Origin: Prolixibacteraceae bacterium
GTDB taxonomy: Bacteria; Bacteroidota; Bacteroidia; Bacteroidales; Prolixibacteraceae
Direction of reading: 5' to 3'
DNA: 64,000 bases
Assembly (NCBI GenBank): GCA_023229575.1
Contig: JALNYZ010000016.1
Location: forward strand, 28,825 to 92,824
A program made the position numbers and the translations under genes. This document shows positions 53,372 to 61,906 of this stretch, one piece after another. Within the stretch, counting starts at the first letter, position 1. Each line of letters begins with the position of its first letter. The notes below the pieces were generated by a model that had not been told where the DNA came from, did not search any database, and saw nothing but the letters and a program-made list of their open reading frames with translations.

Positions 53372-55864
53372 TTATCTCGCTATCTCGAGGTGCTTCAACA
53401 CAAACCGTATCTCCGAATAGCTGTACTCATCGCCCAATTTGGCCTTTAAATCAACGAGCTGCCTGAAATTGTTGAGTTCGATGCACTCCTCGATGGCTTT
53501 CACTTTTCGCTTGTCGACCAGGCGGTCGATGGCGATTTCGCCACTCGCGACATAATTCAGCAGATGCGACTCAATGGTAGAAACGGCCATCTGCCTGCCA
53601 CGGGCAATCTCCGGAATGGAGAGCCCATTTTTGAAAAATTCATAACTGAGCTGCCTGGAATCCATCCCCGCTTTTTCAGCCTCTTTCTCGGCTTCCGGTG
53701 GAACTTCCATCCCATGGTTACCCCTGTATGCGAGGATCATCTCCAGAATCTCCCTGCCAAACTGTTTCATCCGGACGCCACCCATCCCCTTCACCTCTTT
53801 CAACTCCTTCCCGGTAACCGGAAGGGTTTGTACGATCTCCAGCAGGGTTTTCTGGGCCAGGATCCGGGCCACCTCCACTTGCATCAACTCAGCCTTTTCG
53901 GAACGCCATTTCTTGAGCTGGCTGTAAAAATCTGAATTTACAGAGAAATCAACTTTGCCCTCGGTTTTCTTGCGGCCCCTAACGCTCTCTTCGACCTCGA
54001 TGGCCGCCTTGGAACGGGTTTCAAGGTAGGACTTTGTGTCAAACCCGGCTTTGCAAAGATTGAGACATATTTTTTTGATCCTTATCTCCTTGTTTAACTT
54101 ATCGATCGCATCATTGAAACTTTTGCGTACCGCCTTGTTGTCTGTTTCCAGCGTGGCATCCGACAAGGGTTGCTCCAGCAAAAGTTCGAGTTTCGAATAG
54201 AAAAATTCGGATGCCTTTCGGATGCGCTCCTGAAACTGGTCATTCCCTTCCGGGTAAGCTACACCGGCCAACAGCTGACGCACCTGGTTTTCGAAACGGC
54301 CGGCGACTTCTACCATGTCGGTTTGTATCGGGGCAACCATCCCGCGCAAGACAAAATTCAGGGAGCCCAGCAACTGGTTGCCATGTTCGTCCCACAACCG
54401 CAGAAGATATTGTATCTGTCGCAAAGCTGGCCTGAAATCAAACAACTCATTCAGCAATTGCTGAATATACTCCTTGCGGGATTGCGCCAATTCGGCCGGA
54501 CCGGGCTGATTCTGCTCTACTTCTTCACTAAATTGAACTACCGTGGAGTCGCTTTTGACACTGTGACTGGCGATCGGTGTGCTGAGCACCAACCCTTCAA
54601 ATGTCCTGCAACGGCTCAGTGCCACATACACCTGTCCGTGGGCAAAAGAGGCGCGGGCATCGATGATCGCCTTGTCGAAGGTGAGACCCTGGCTCTTGTG
54701 AATGGTGATGGCCCAGGCCAGCTTCAATGGGAATTGGTTGAAAGTGCCGATCACCTCCTCTTCAATCTCCTGTGTAACCTCATTGAGCGTGTATTTTGTG
54801 TTTTGCCACTCCAACCTTTCAACCGTTATCGCACCCTTCTCCCCTGGACAAAGTACTTCGATCTGCTCATCGTCAATATCCGTTATTTTACCGATCTTCC
54901 CATTGAAAAACCGTTTCTCAGGCAATGGATCGTTCTTGACAAACATCACCTGCGCTCCAACTTTGAGTTCAAGATCAAAATCAGTCGGATAGGAATATTC
55001 CGGAAATTCACCATGCACTTCAGCCGAAAATCTGGAAATGGAAGTTTTGAGCTGTCCAAGCTTGGTGCTGTTTATCTGTTGAGACTGGTAGTTGTGGGTG
55101 GTTAGTGTGATGTAACCCTCCTTCTCATCCGGATTAAATCCTGGAATATGGCGTTGGTTCAGCAGCTGCAAAGTTTCCGGATCCAGCCGGTTGTCGCGCA
55201 CCTTGTTCAGCAGGTCGATAAAATGCTGGTCGCTCTGCCGGAAAATATGCTTCAGCTCGATGCCTTTGAAGGTGGACTGTTTCAATGCCCGGCTACTGAA
55301 GAAAAATGCCGTATCGTAATACTGTTTCAGGATCTCCCATTCATCATCTTTCACGATTGGCGCCAGCTGTTGCAGGTCGCCGATCATCAGCAGTTGCACC
55401 CCACCGAAAGGCCTGTACCGGTTGCGGAAGCGGCGAAGTACCTCATCGATGGCATCCAGCATATCCGCCCGCACCATGCTGATCTCGTCGATCACAAGCA
55501 GGTCGAGACTTCGGATGATGTTGATCTTTTCCTTGCTGAAACGTTTGATATTGGCAGCGGCATTTCCTTCAGAGGGATAATTTGAGAAGGGCGGTTTATT
55601 GGGATCCGAAGGAATCTGGGGCCCGAAGGAGAGCTGAAAAAAGGAGTGAATGGTTACCCCGCCTGCATTGATGGCCGCGACTCCCGTGGGTGCAACCACC
55701 ACCATCCGTTTGGGCGATTTTAGCTTCAGGTTCTTGAGAAAAGTGGTTTTACCGGTCCCTGCTTTCCCCGTCAGGAAAAGGTTCTGACCGGTGTATTGAA
55801 TAAAATCAAAAGCCAGGTCGAGTTGCGGATTGGTAAGGATTGTAAGGGTATCTGGATTGTTCAT
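53372..55864 (-). CDS. Pif1/RecD-like superfamily 1 helicase with HRDC and C-terminal HTH
   Basis: 830 residues. The helicase core has Walker A FLTGKAGTGKTTFLKNL, VVAPTGVAAINAGG, Walker B LLVIDEISMVRADML, QLLMIGDLQQLAP and the C-terminal LAWAITIHKSQGLTFDKAIID and VYVALSRCR motifs, as in Pif1-type DNA helicases. Near residue 690-760 an HRDC-like helical region lies (LLEIVQTLPVTGKELKEVKGMG, in two blocks). The tail (YEFFKNGLSIPEIARGRQMAVSTIESHLLNY) is a helix-turn-helix resembling the RecQ C-terminal HTH_40 domain. This combination suits genome maintenance. Confidence 0.9.
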   Translation of the reverse strand: MNNPDTLTILTNPQLDLAFDFIQYTGQNLFLTGKAGTGKTTFLKNLKLKSPKRMVVVAPTGVAAINAGGVTIHSFFQLSFGPQIPSDPNKPPFSNYPSEGNAAANIKRFSKEKINIIRSLDLLVIDEISMVRADMLDAIDEVLRRFRNRYRPFGGVQLLMIGDLQQLAPIVKDDEWEILKQYYDTAFFFSSRALKQSTFKGIELKHIFRQSDQHFIDLLNKVRDNRLDPETLQLLNQRHIPGFNPDEKEGYITLTTHNYQSQQINSTKLGQLKTSISRFSAEVHGEFPEYSYPTDFDLELKVGAQVMFVKNDPLPEKRFFNGKIGKITDIDDEQIEVLCPGEKGAITVERLEWQNTKYTLNEVTQEIEEEVIGTFNQFPLKLAWAITIHKSQGLTFDKAIIDARASFAHGQVYVALSRCRTFEGLVLSTPIASHSVKSDSTVVQFSEEVEQNQPGPAELAQSRKEYIQQLLNELFDFRPALRQIQYLLRLWDEHGNQLLGSLNFVLRGMVAPIQTDMVEVAGRFENQVRQLLAGVAYPEGNDQFQERIRKASEFFYSKLELLLEQPLSDATLETDNKAVRKSFNDAIDKLNKEIRIKKICLNLCKAGFDTKSYLETRSKAAIEVEESVRGRKKTEGKVDFSVNSDFYSQLKKWRSEKAELMQVEVARILAQKTLLEIVQTLPVTGKELKEVKGMGGVRMKQFGREILEMILAYRGNHGMEVPPEAEKEAEKAGMDSRQLSYEFFKNGLSIPEIARGRQMAVSTIESHLLNYVASGEIAIDRLVDKRKVKAIEECIELNNFRQLVDLKAKLGDEYSYSEIRFVLKHLEIAR

Positions 55865-56125
55865 GGGGCACCTTTATACAAAGTTACGGAATTTCAGGGA
55901 GAAAAAGAAGGTGATGTGCTGATGTGATGATGAGATGATGTGAAGATGAAAAGATGAGGCCGGTCCCTGAGCGAAGTCGAGGGGGAGAGGGGGAGACGGG
56001 GCGAGGGGGCGAGTGGTTTAAAAGGGAAACGGTTTTTCTCATAAAAGGTAAGGGGCAAGTGAATTTTCATTCTTCAAAGGGGATTTGTCGCCAATATTTT
56101 TTTATATTTGAATAAAAATCAGAGA
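55865..56125. promoter_or_regulatory. Intergenic repeats and promoter before the second MNT gene
   Basis: 261 bp with short purine-rich and ATG-rich repeats (GATGTG/GATGAG phrases at 55912-55957, GGGGGAGAGGGGGAGAC near 55979) and a CTGAGCGAAGTCGAG phrase near 55966. TATATTTG at 56103-56110 matches the -7 box and lies 16 bases before the ATG at 56126. Nothing coding is seen. Confidence 0.5.
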
Positions 56126-56449
56126 ATGAAAGCCAATAAGCAATTAATATTAAATGACTTAAGCAATCTGTTAAGAGCAAGATTTTCAGATAATCTTAAG
56201 GATGTTGTGCTTTTCGGTTCTCATGCTTTGGGGAAGGCTCATCCTGATTCCGACTACGATTTCCTGATCATTTTAAAAAACAAAGCGGATTGGAAAACAG
56301 AACGGGAAATCTCTGATATGTGCTACGAAATCGACTTAAAGTATAATATAATCACTGATACCCACATAATTGGCGAATCTGAATTATTAACCCTTAGGGG
56401 GAAACAGCCAATCTTTGTTAATGCAATTTCAAATGGAATACATGCATGA
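56126..56449 (+). CDS. MNT-type nucleotidyltransferase (antitoxin-like), second copy
   Basis: 107 residues from ATG 56126 (MKANKQLILNDLSNLLRARF); a TTG at 56108 is less likely. The core is VVLFGSHALGKAHPDSDYDFLIIL, with GS and DxD at the usual spacing. It is only distantly similar to the copy at 33183. It again ends in ATGA overlap with a degraded HEPN partner. As at 33183, an antitoxin without its toxin remains. Confidence 0.85.
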   Translation: MKANKQLILNDLSNLLRARFSDNLKDVVLFGSHALGKAHPDSDYDFLIILKNKADWKTEREISDMCYEIDLKYNIITDTHIIGESELLTLRGKQPIFVNAISNGIHA

Positions 56450-56548
56450 TTAAGGAAATTGACAGGGATGCCTTGGTGTAATATCGTTTAAATTATGCTG
56501 AGTGAAATGTCTAGCTTCATTGAAGAAATAGAGCGATTAATCGTATAA
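56446..56548 (+). pseudogene. HEPN toxin remnant with stop codon and internal deletion
   Basis: From ATG 56446 the frame reads MIKEIDRDALV, a stop where a Lys codon would be expected, then YRLNYAE, matching a HEPN start of the ALVKYRLxxAEE type. A different frame then gives LSEMSSFIEEIERLIV and stop at 56548, like a HEPN C-terminus. The central part with the RNase motif is gone. Confidence 0.6.
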
Positions 56549-56948
56549 CCAAACCCACGCTAACCCCTAACAAGGATATGGAGCAACAGGGGTGAGAAAA
56601 TGAGAAGATAAGAAGATTGGATTAGAGGACCAAACTATGCTATTTGTGTGATCCGTCATAGCAGGGGGTTATCTTGCTACCGCCACAACCCCCATTCTGT
56701 TAATTCTTTCATCCTGCAAATCCTGATTCAGACAATTTACGGGAATCCGGTTCAGTAAGCACAACCAGAAACTACCTACATGCAGGCAAAAAAGGATCGC
56801 AAATATTTAGGACCAATTTGACGATCTTTTAAAACAATATGTTTACTTTTGATATAGGTGTGAATACCAAAAGGCATGGATACCTTATTTATTTCCAGGG
56901 GAATAAAGTACATTTGGTTAGGTGACAAAGAAGTTATGCCCAATTTAA
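56549..56948. other. Intergenic region, non-coding
   Basis: About 400 bp without a gene. It holds a TCCTGCAAATCCTGATTCAG phrase near 56713, which looks like dispersed repeat sequence, and a possible promoter for the HsdR-N-like gene: TACTTTTG at 56844-56851 with TTTG at 56817-56820 (spacer 23). Nothing else is evident. Confidence 0.5.
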
Positions 56949-57869
56949 ATGACAGACAATTTATTCAAAAATTTCGACTTTAAAGTGCTGGACGACCCGC
57001 ACTACAAAGAGGACGCAGTTCGTGAAGACATCGTTGCGCCAATACTCAAGAAACTTGGCTACTCTCCTTCGGGTGACAACAAAATGTTACGGACAATTCC
57101 GCTGACACATCCGTTTGTTCACATCGGGACACAAAAGCGAAAAATAAATATCATTCCCGACTATATTCTACAAGTAAAAGACAGAAATGTTCTGATAGTT
57201 GACGCAAAATCTCCGAAGGAAAATATTATCAAAAGCGAAAATGTAGAACAAGCATACAGCTATGCCATTCACAAAGACGTAAGAACTGTTTATTATGCTC
57301 TTTGCAACGGAAAAGAAATTACTCTTTTCCATATAAACAAATACGAGCCGATACTTCATATTCCCATTTCAGAAATTGACTCCCGTTGGGACGAACTCTA
57401 TAGAGCAATAAGTCCTCTTGCATTGACAAATCCTCACCTACTTGACTTTCAACCCGACTTCGGACTTGCCATGCTTCGATTTAACCCTGCACCAGACATA
57501 CAATTTATTTTTATTTCCATTCACGTAAATTTTATAGTAAAAATATCTGATGATTTATTTTCCATAGTAACGAGCGTCACATTTGATGAGGATGTATTTG
57601 CGGCTTCATTCGACTTTCCTAAAAGTAAACTTGCCGACTTTTATAAGTGCGTCCCAGATAGAGTAAAAGACAAAATAAAAAATGCTTTATCCGAACAACC
57701 CTATCATGTTTCTCTTGAGCTGGTAGACTCATATGAATTAACTATTGACGCTCATCTCGGCGAGACAATTGAATCGAATGAAAATGAAAATTATTTACCA
57801 CTCATTGTAGACAACTTTGACCCACTGCCAGCCGCAATGCAAATCTTCAACAAGATTACTAAAAAATAA
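56949..57869 (+). CDS. Type I restriction HsdR-N-like nuclease domain protein
   Basis: 306 residues. The first 170 resemble the N-terminal nuclease domain of type I restriction R subunits: HYKEDAVREDIVAPILKKLGY, NIIPDYILQVKDRNVLIVDAKSP and VEQAYSYAIHKDVRTVYYALCNG. The Glu, PDY Asp and DAK make a PD-(D/E)xK site. No helicase domain, HsdS or HsdM follows, so it is a stand-alone nuclease-like protein. The remaining 130 residues, beta-rich from HVNFIVKISDDL on, are unrecognised. It may be a separate defence effector, or work with the NERD-AAA+ protein 306 bp downstream. Confidence 0.75.
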   Translation: MTDNLFKNFDFKVLDDPHYKEDAVREDIVAPILKKLGYSPSGDNKMLRTIPLTHPFVHIGTQKRKINIIPDYILQVKDRNVLIVDAKSPKENIIKSENVEQAYSYAIHKDVRTVYYALCNGKEITLFHINKYEPILHIPISEIDSRWDELYRAISPLALTNPHLLDFQPDFGLAMLRFNPAPDIQFIFISIHVNFIVKISDDLFSIVTSVTFDEDVFAASFDFPKSKLADFYKCVPDRVKDKIKNALSEQPYHVSLELVDSYELTIDAHLGETIESNENENYLPLIVDNFDPLPAAMQIFNKITKK

Positions 57870-58175
57870 AATTACACTGTATACAGTTTTTTCGTGTGAC
57901 AGTCCTCGTAGACAATTGTTCAATACAGATAGTTTCGTCTCGACAGCATTTCCTGCAAAGTCGCGCGTGTATCGGTGGACTGTCACGACAGAAAAAACTG
58001 AGCATAATAGCGGGTTTGCGCAATTCGCGCTTCACTGGTAAAAGAAAGTTCATTGCATTTTATTATCTTCGTTCTCACGGACAGCGAAGTGCTCCGAAAC
58101 CCCGCACTTCGCAAGCCCGCAGAACCTTGAACTAAACTCAAATTAATCTGATTATATGATCTAAAATCTAATGTT
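57870..58175. repeat. Intergenic region with a ~115-bp inverted-repeat element
   Basis: 306 bp between the two nuclease-like genes. Imperfect terminal inverted repeats lie at 57885-57905 (AGTTTTTTCGTGTGACAGTCC minus one end base, core GTGACAGTCC) and 57977-57999 (core GGACTGTCAC, ending AAAAAACT). The rest (58050-58130) is GC-richer, with repeated GCACTTCGCAAG-like phrases. It has no gene. It could be a small non-autonomous element or a remnant junction. Confidence 0.45.
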
Positions 58176-61100
58176 ATGACGGTAAAGATTTTTAGAAATG
58201 AGAAATTTGAAACAACTCACGAGAATATCATTTTTGATGAAATGATTAGCCTATTAGAGAATCAGTGGGCAAACTCAAAAGATTTAGTCATTTTGTTGGG
58301 TAATTTTTATACTAATGGAACCCAGATAGATGCTGTAATTGTAAAGAAAGACAGTATAAGTGTGATCGATTTTAAAAATTATGGAGGTAAAATTTCTTTT
58401 TCTGAAAATGGAAGCTGGTATGCTGGTGGTAAAGAAATTGTGATGGAAGGGAGAATTAATCCTTACCTACAAATAAAAAATGCAAAATTTAAGTTTATTG
58501 ACAAATTGACACATAATGAAATAGGCAATTATGCAAACAATCAAAACCTTGGACATGTCTCCGGAATTGTACTCTTTCATCAACCAATAGAAATAAATAT
58601 TCATTCAATACCCCCAAGATTAGGTTGGTTTCACATTACAGATATATTAAATGTAGTCAGACTACTTGACAATATAACAAGTGATCGAATTACCTTATCA
58701 AATACAGAAATCCTTAATATCCCTAAAATGTTTGACCTAAAAGAATATAAATTTTCAAGCCCAAAGATCACAATTGAAGAAGAGAAATTCATTAATAGAG
58801 ATTTACTTATAAGTGAGTTATTCAAATTAATGGATATTCTTAAGAGTATTGAAATTGCAAGAAAAGAAGGAGAGAAATTTATTAAGACACACAATGAATT
58901 CATTAAATATTTTCAAAATGCATATTTGTCTGAGAAGTGTGTTTTATATCACATCTCTCATTTTCAAAAGAATTACGAATCTAAAAGAGAAGATTTCATT
59001 CTAAATCAAAAGAAGGCATTAAACCAGCAAATTGATTCAATATATAACTTAAATACAATAAATGGGTATGTTTTTGATGAATTTACAAACGAAAAGAAAT
59101 TAAAAGAATTCTTATTGAATATTGCTAATACAAGGAAACTTATTGATAATCTGGTTAAAAAATATAATCATACAATTTCATCACAAAATTTAAATATTCA
59201 ATCTTACAAGGCCTATTTCAATTTTTTTTATGAACAAGGGATCTTTGACAGACGGCCCTTATTATTCATTAAAAATGAGATTGAAAAGAAGGAAAAGCTC
59301 ATTAATCTTTTTCATGGATTATATGTTATTCTGAAAACATGGTTTGGCAGCGATATGATTTTACAACTTGAAATCCATAGTAAAATTGTATCAAAAGAAA
59401 GCAAAGATTATTACAACAATAAAACAAGGACTTATTTGATTTCTTGGTTAGAGAGTCCTGAAGATTTTCCGCCTGAAGATATAGAATGTGAGATAATTAC
59501 TATTCAAGAGGAGACATATTCATCGATACAAGAATATAAATTTGCACGAGGTATCTCTGGGAGATGGTACTCCAAGATGATGAAAAAATTCGCTGAAAAG
59601 GAAGAGTTGGAATTCTATGAAAATGAATTCTATACAATAACTATTGATGGAAAAGTTGAAGAAAGAAAATTAATTGCAAAGGTAAAACTCCCACAAAAAT
59701 TAATTTCATTATTTAAAGAATTACGTAGTGACATCTCCAATATTCTAACAAAAGAAGAAATTGATGAACTCTTTGATTTAATGGATCTAAAATGGGTTGG
59801 AGAAGAGTGGATTGATATTAGAGACATTCACTTAATGGATCTTAAAACTCATTATATCTATTCCAATGCAGAAAATCTTGATTTTTTGATGAATAGTGTC
59901 TCAAAGTATCAATACAGTGGTTGTTTTGAACCTTTCTATTTAACTTGTTTAGAATATATCGGCAATTGGGGTTTGAGTGATTTTAAAATAAAACCTGATG
60001 TATATTTAAAAACATATCAAATATTTGACAAGTACAATTTATTAATCGATGACCTTCCTGATTATTTTTCACTATTACCTCCTTATGACCTTAATTATTA
60101 CAGAGGTCAAAATGGCAGATTTGATTATCCCTTTTCTTTAAAAAAAACACTGTTAAATGTAAGTGAAGAGTGTAATGTATCGACTGAAAATCTAATATCA
60201 TTTTTGTGTTCAATAGATGACACTTATCATAAAAAACTTTGGAGAGAAGCTGATAAAATAAATGCAAAACCAGTATATCCAATTCTTCTTAAAAAGTTTA
60301 AAAACCTACCAACTGATGTAATTATTGATAAAATTCCCAAGAAACCAATAACTAAAAATGAAATGAGTTTAGTTGGTTATGAAGATATAAAAGAGTTTAT
60401 TGAAGATAGTCTTGAACAATATAAAAATCCTGAATTGGCAAAAAAATATGGCTTAACTATTGAAACAAGCATGATATTATATGGACCACCAGGATGTGGA
60501 AAAACAGCTTGGGCTGATCAGATTGCAAGATTATTAGATCTAAAACTAGAAAAGATACCACGTTCTGAGTTTGGCAGTACCTATGTTGATGGTGCTATGT
60601 TGGCATTAACAAAGAGATTAGATGAAATTGAAAAAAGGGCGCCTATTGCTGTCTTTTTTGACGAATTTGATTCTGTGGCACCTAAAAGAGAAGCACAAAG
60701 TGAATCCAACGACGAAGGGAAAAAAGTGGTTAACACTCTACTTCAACGTATTCAGGATTTACTAGGTAAAGGTGTTGTTGTATTGGCCGCCACTAATTTT
60801 ATTGGAGATTTGGATTCCGCAGTTATTAGACCGGGTAGATTTAATTTACACATTCCTATTTTCCCTCCACTACCAAGAGAGAGAATTGAAATTATTTTAC
60901 ATTATCTCAACGGAGACAACGCCGAAGCAATAATTCAAGTTCTGTCCAATAGTTATGCAGACACCAACGATTTTTGGATTGAATATGTTGAATCTATGGA
61001 CCTATTTTCAAATAGCCATGTAATTAGTTTTTGTGACAAACTTAAAAATCATGTGTTTAAACAATCAAAAGAAAATAGTATTGATGAAATTTACTTTACG

Positions 61101-61307
61101 GACGAGGTCATAATCAAAGCTTTAAATCTCGTGAAATCCCAAATTAGGAAAGCAGATATTGAGATCTATAAAAAGTTTCATTCTGACTCAGAGAATCTAA
61201 CTGAACTCTTCAAAGAAAGGATGCAGAGATTAAAATATGAAATTGATAAGCTTGATAATCCTCCTGGTAAAGGACGTACAAAAGTTGGATTTAAAACACA
61301 AGAGTGA
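58176..61307 (+). CDS. NERD nuclease-like domain fused to AAA+ ATPase
   Basis: 1043 residues. The N-terminal domain (about 10-160) reads as NERD-type PD-(D/E)xK: NGTQIDAVIVKKDSISVIDFKNYGGKI in two blocks, with Asp52, Asp65 and Lys67. Residues about 200-700 are helical and charged with no motif I recognise. From about 735 an AAA+ domain follows: SLVGYEDIKEFIEDSL, Walker A ILYGPPGCGKTAW (about 768-778), Walker B VFFDEFDSVAPKR (about 826-838), sensor AATN and arginine finger RPGRF. This resembles Cdc48/FtsH-type ATPases. It is AT-rich and lies in a patch of nuclease and toxin-antitoxin genes, so a DNA-targeting defence role is plausible but unproved. It ends at a HigB remnant. Confidence 0.82.
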   Translation: MTVKIFRNEKFETTHENIIFDEMISLLENQWANSKDLVILLGNFYTNGTQIDAVIVKKDSISVIDFKNYGGKISFSENGSWYAGGKEIVMEGRINPYLQIKNAKFKFIDKLTHNEIGNYANNQNLGHVSGIVLFHQPIEINIHSIPPRLGWFHITDILNVVRLLDNITSDRITLSNTEILNIPKMFDLKEYKFSSPKITIEEEKFINRDLLISELFKLMDILKSIEIARKEGEKFIKTHNEFIKYFQNAYLSEKCVLYHISHFQKNYESKREDFILNQKKALNQQIDSIYNLNTINGYVFDEFTNEKKLKEFLLNIANTRKLIDNLVKKYNHTISSQNLNIQSYKAYFNFFYEQGIFDRRPLLFIKNEIEKKEKLINLFHGLYVILKTWFGSDMILQLEIHSKIVSKESKDYYNNKTRTYLISWLESPEDFPPEDIECEIITIQEETYSSIQEYKFARGISGRWYSKMMKKFAEKEELEFYENEFYTITIDGKVEERKLIAKVKLPQKLISLFKELRSDISNILTKEEIDELFDLMDLKWVGEEWIDIRDIHLMDLKTHYIYSNAENLDFLMNSVSKYQYSGCFEPFYLTCLEYIGNWGLSDFKIKPDVYLKTYQIFDKYNLLIDDLPDYFSLLPPYDLNYYRGQNGRFDYPFSLKKTLLNVSEECNVSTENLISFLCSIDDTYHKKLWREADKINAKPVYPILLKKFKNLPTDVIIDKIPKKPITKNEMSLVGYEDIKEFIEDSLEQYKNPELAKKYGLTIETSMILYGPPGCGKTAWADQIARLLDLKLEKIPRSEFGSTYVDGAMLALTKRLDEIEKRAPIAVFFDEFDSVAPKREAQSESNDEGKKVVNTLLQRIQDLLGKGVVVLAATNFIGDLDSAVIRPGRFNLHIPIFPPLPRERIEIILHYLNGDNAEAIIQVLSNSYADTNDFWIEYVESMDLFSNSHVISFCDKLKNHVFKQSKENSIDEIYFTDEVIIKALNLVKSQIRKADIEIYKKFHSDSENLTELFKERMQRLKYEIDKLDNPPGKGRTKVGFKTQE

Positions 61308-61311
61308 GTCA

Positions 61312-61407
61312 GAGTTTCAAAAAAAATCGCAGAAAACGCCAAAAAATGAAATTGAATTCGCTGAAAAATTAAAAAATCAATATTTCGATGAAAAATCTGA
61401 AAAATAA
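61312..61407 (+). pseudogene. HigB/RelE-type toxin remnant, C-terminal end only
   Basis: In the frame ending at TAA 61405-61407 the sequence reads EFQKKSQKTPKNEIEFAEKL then KNQYFDEKSEK. This looks like the C-terminus of Gp49/HigB toxins (KKTQKTPKxEI..A..L...Y). The N-terminal part is missing. It starts just past the NERD-AAA+ stop and overlaps the HigA start at 61388, the usual HigB-HigA arrangement. Confidence 0.65.
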
Positions 61408-61696
61408 CAACTTAACATCTTTTACTGACCATTTGGATACACGGTACGGTAAAAGGGGAACCCCTGAGAGAGAAGAATTTGAAGAAGGTTTTGAATCTTT
61501 CAAAATTGGTGTCATGCTTCAAGAACTTCGTAAAGAGCAAGGAATGACTCAGGAGCAGCTTGCCGCAAAATGCGGTACAACAAAAACTTATATTTCAAGA
61601 ATTGAAAATGACGCTTCCGATATACGGCTTACAACCTTGATGCGAATTGTTCGTCAAGGCTTCGGAAAACATTTAAAAATGAGTGTAGAGATTTAA
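61388..61696 (+). CDS. higA: HigA-like XRE antitoxin
   Basis: 102 residues. An N-terminal region LTSFTDHLDTRYGKRGTPER leads to a helix-turn-helix: IGVMLQELRKEQGMTQEQLA, KCGTTKTYISRIENDASDIR and LTTLMRIVRQGFG. This is the Bacteroidota HigA layout. Its toxin survives only as a C-terminal fragment directly upstream, so it is an orphan antitoxin, which may still bind its operator. Confidence 0.88.
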   Translation: MKNLKNNNLTSFTDHLDTRYGKRGTPEREEFEEGFESFKIGVMLQELRKEQGMTQEQLAAKCGTTKTYISRIENDASDIRLTTLMRIVRQGFGKHLKMSVEI

Positions 61697-61906
61697 AGGC
61701 ACCCCCCGCTGGCGGTTCTCGTATATGCCGGTTCGCTAAACAATGGGATGCTTCGGCTACGCTTAGCAACCAAATAATGGAGAACTTTGATAATGTAGGT
61801 ATACTTTGTAATAGTGGGCCAGCAATTTCAAAATAAACCATTCCTGAAATTTCTTATTTCAGGTAAAAAAGCATTTGTGTAAATTAGGCGTAAAATATTT
61901 AAATAC

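Noticed and set aside
54170..55105. 311-codon open frame on the plus strand
   Set aside because: It is antisense to the conserved helicase gene and shows no domain; the helicase motifs on the other strand explain the sequence.
57870..58175. tRNA or other structured RNA in the gap
   Set aside because: No cloverleaf, TTCGAATCC-like arm or known riboswitch core could be found; only the inverted-repeat ends are supported.
61312..61387. Small real gene between the NERD-AAA+ and higA genes
   Set aside because: There is no start codon in the frame; the sequence matches only the C-terminal end of HigB toxins, so it is listed as a remnant.
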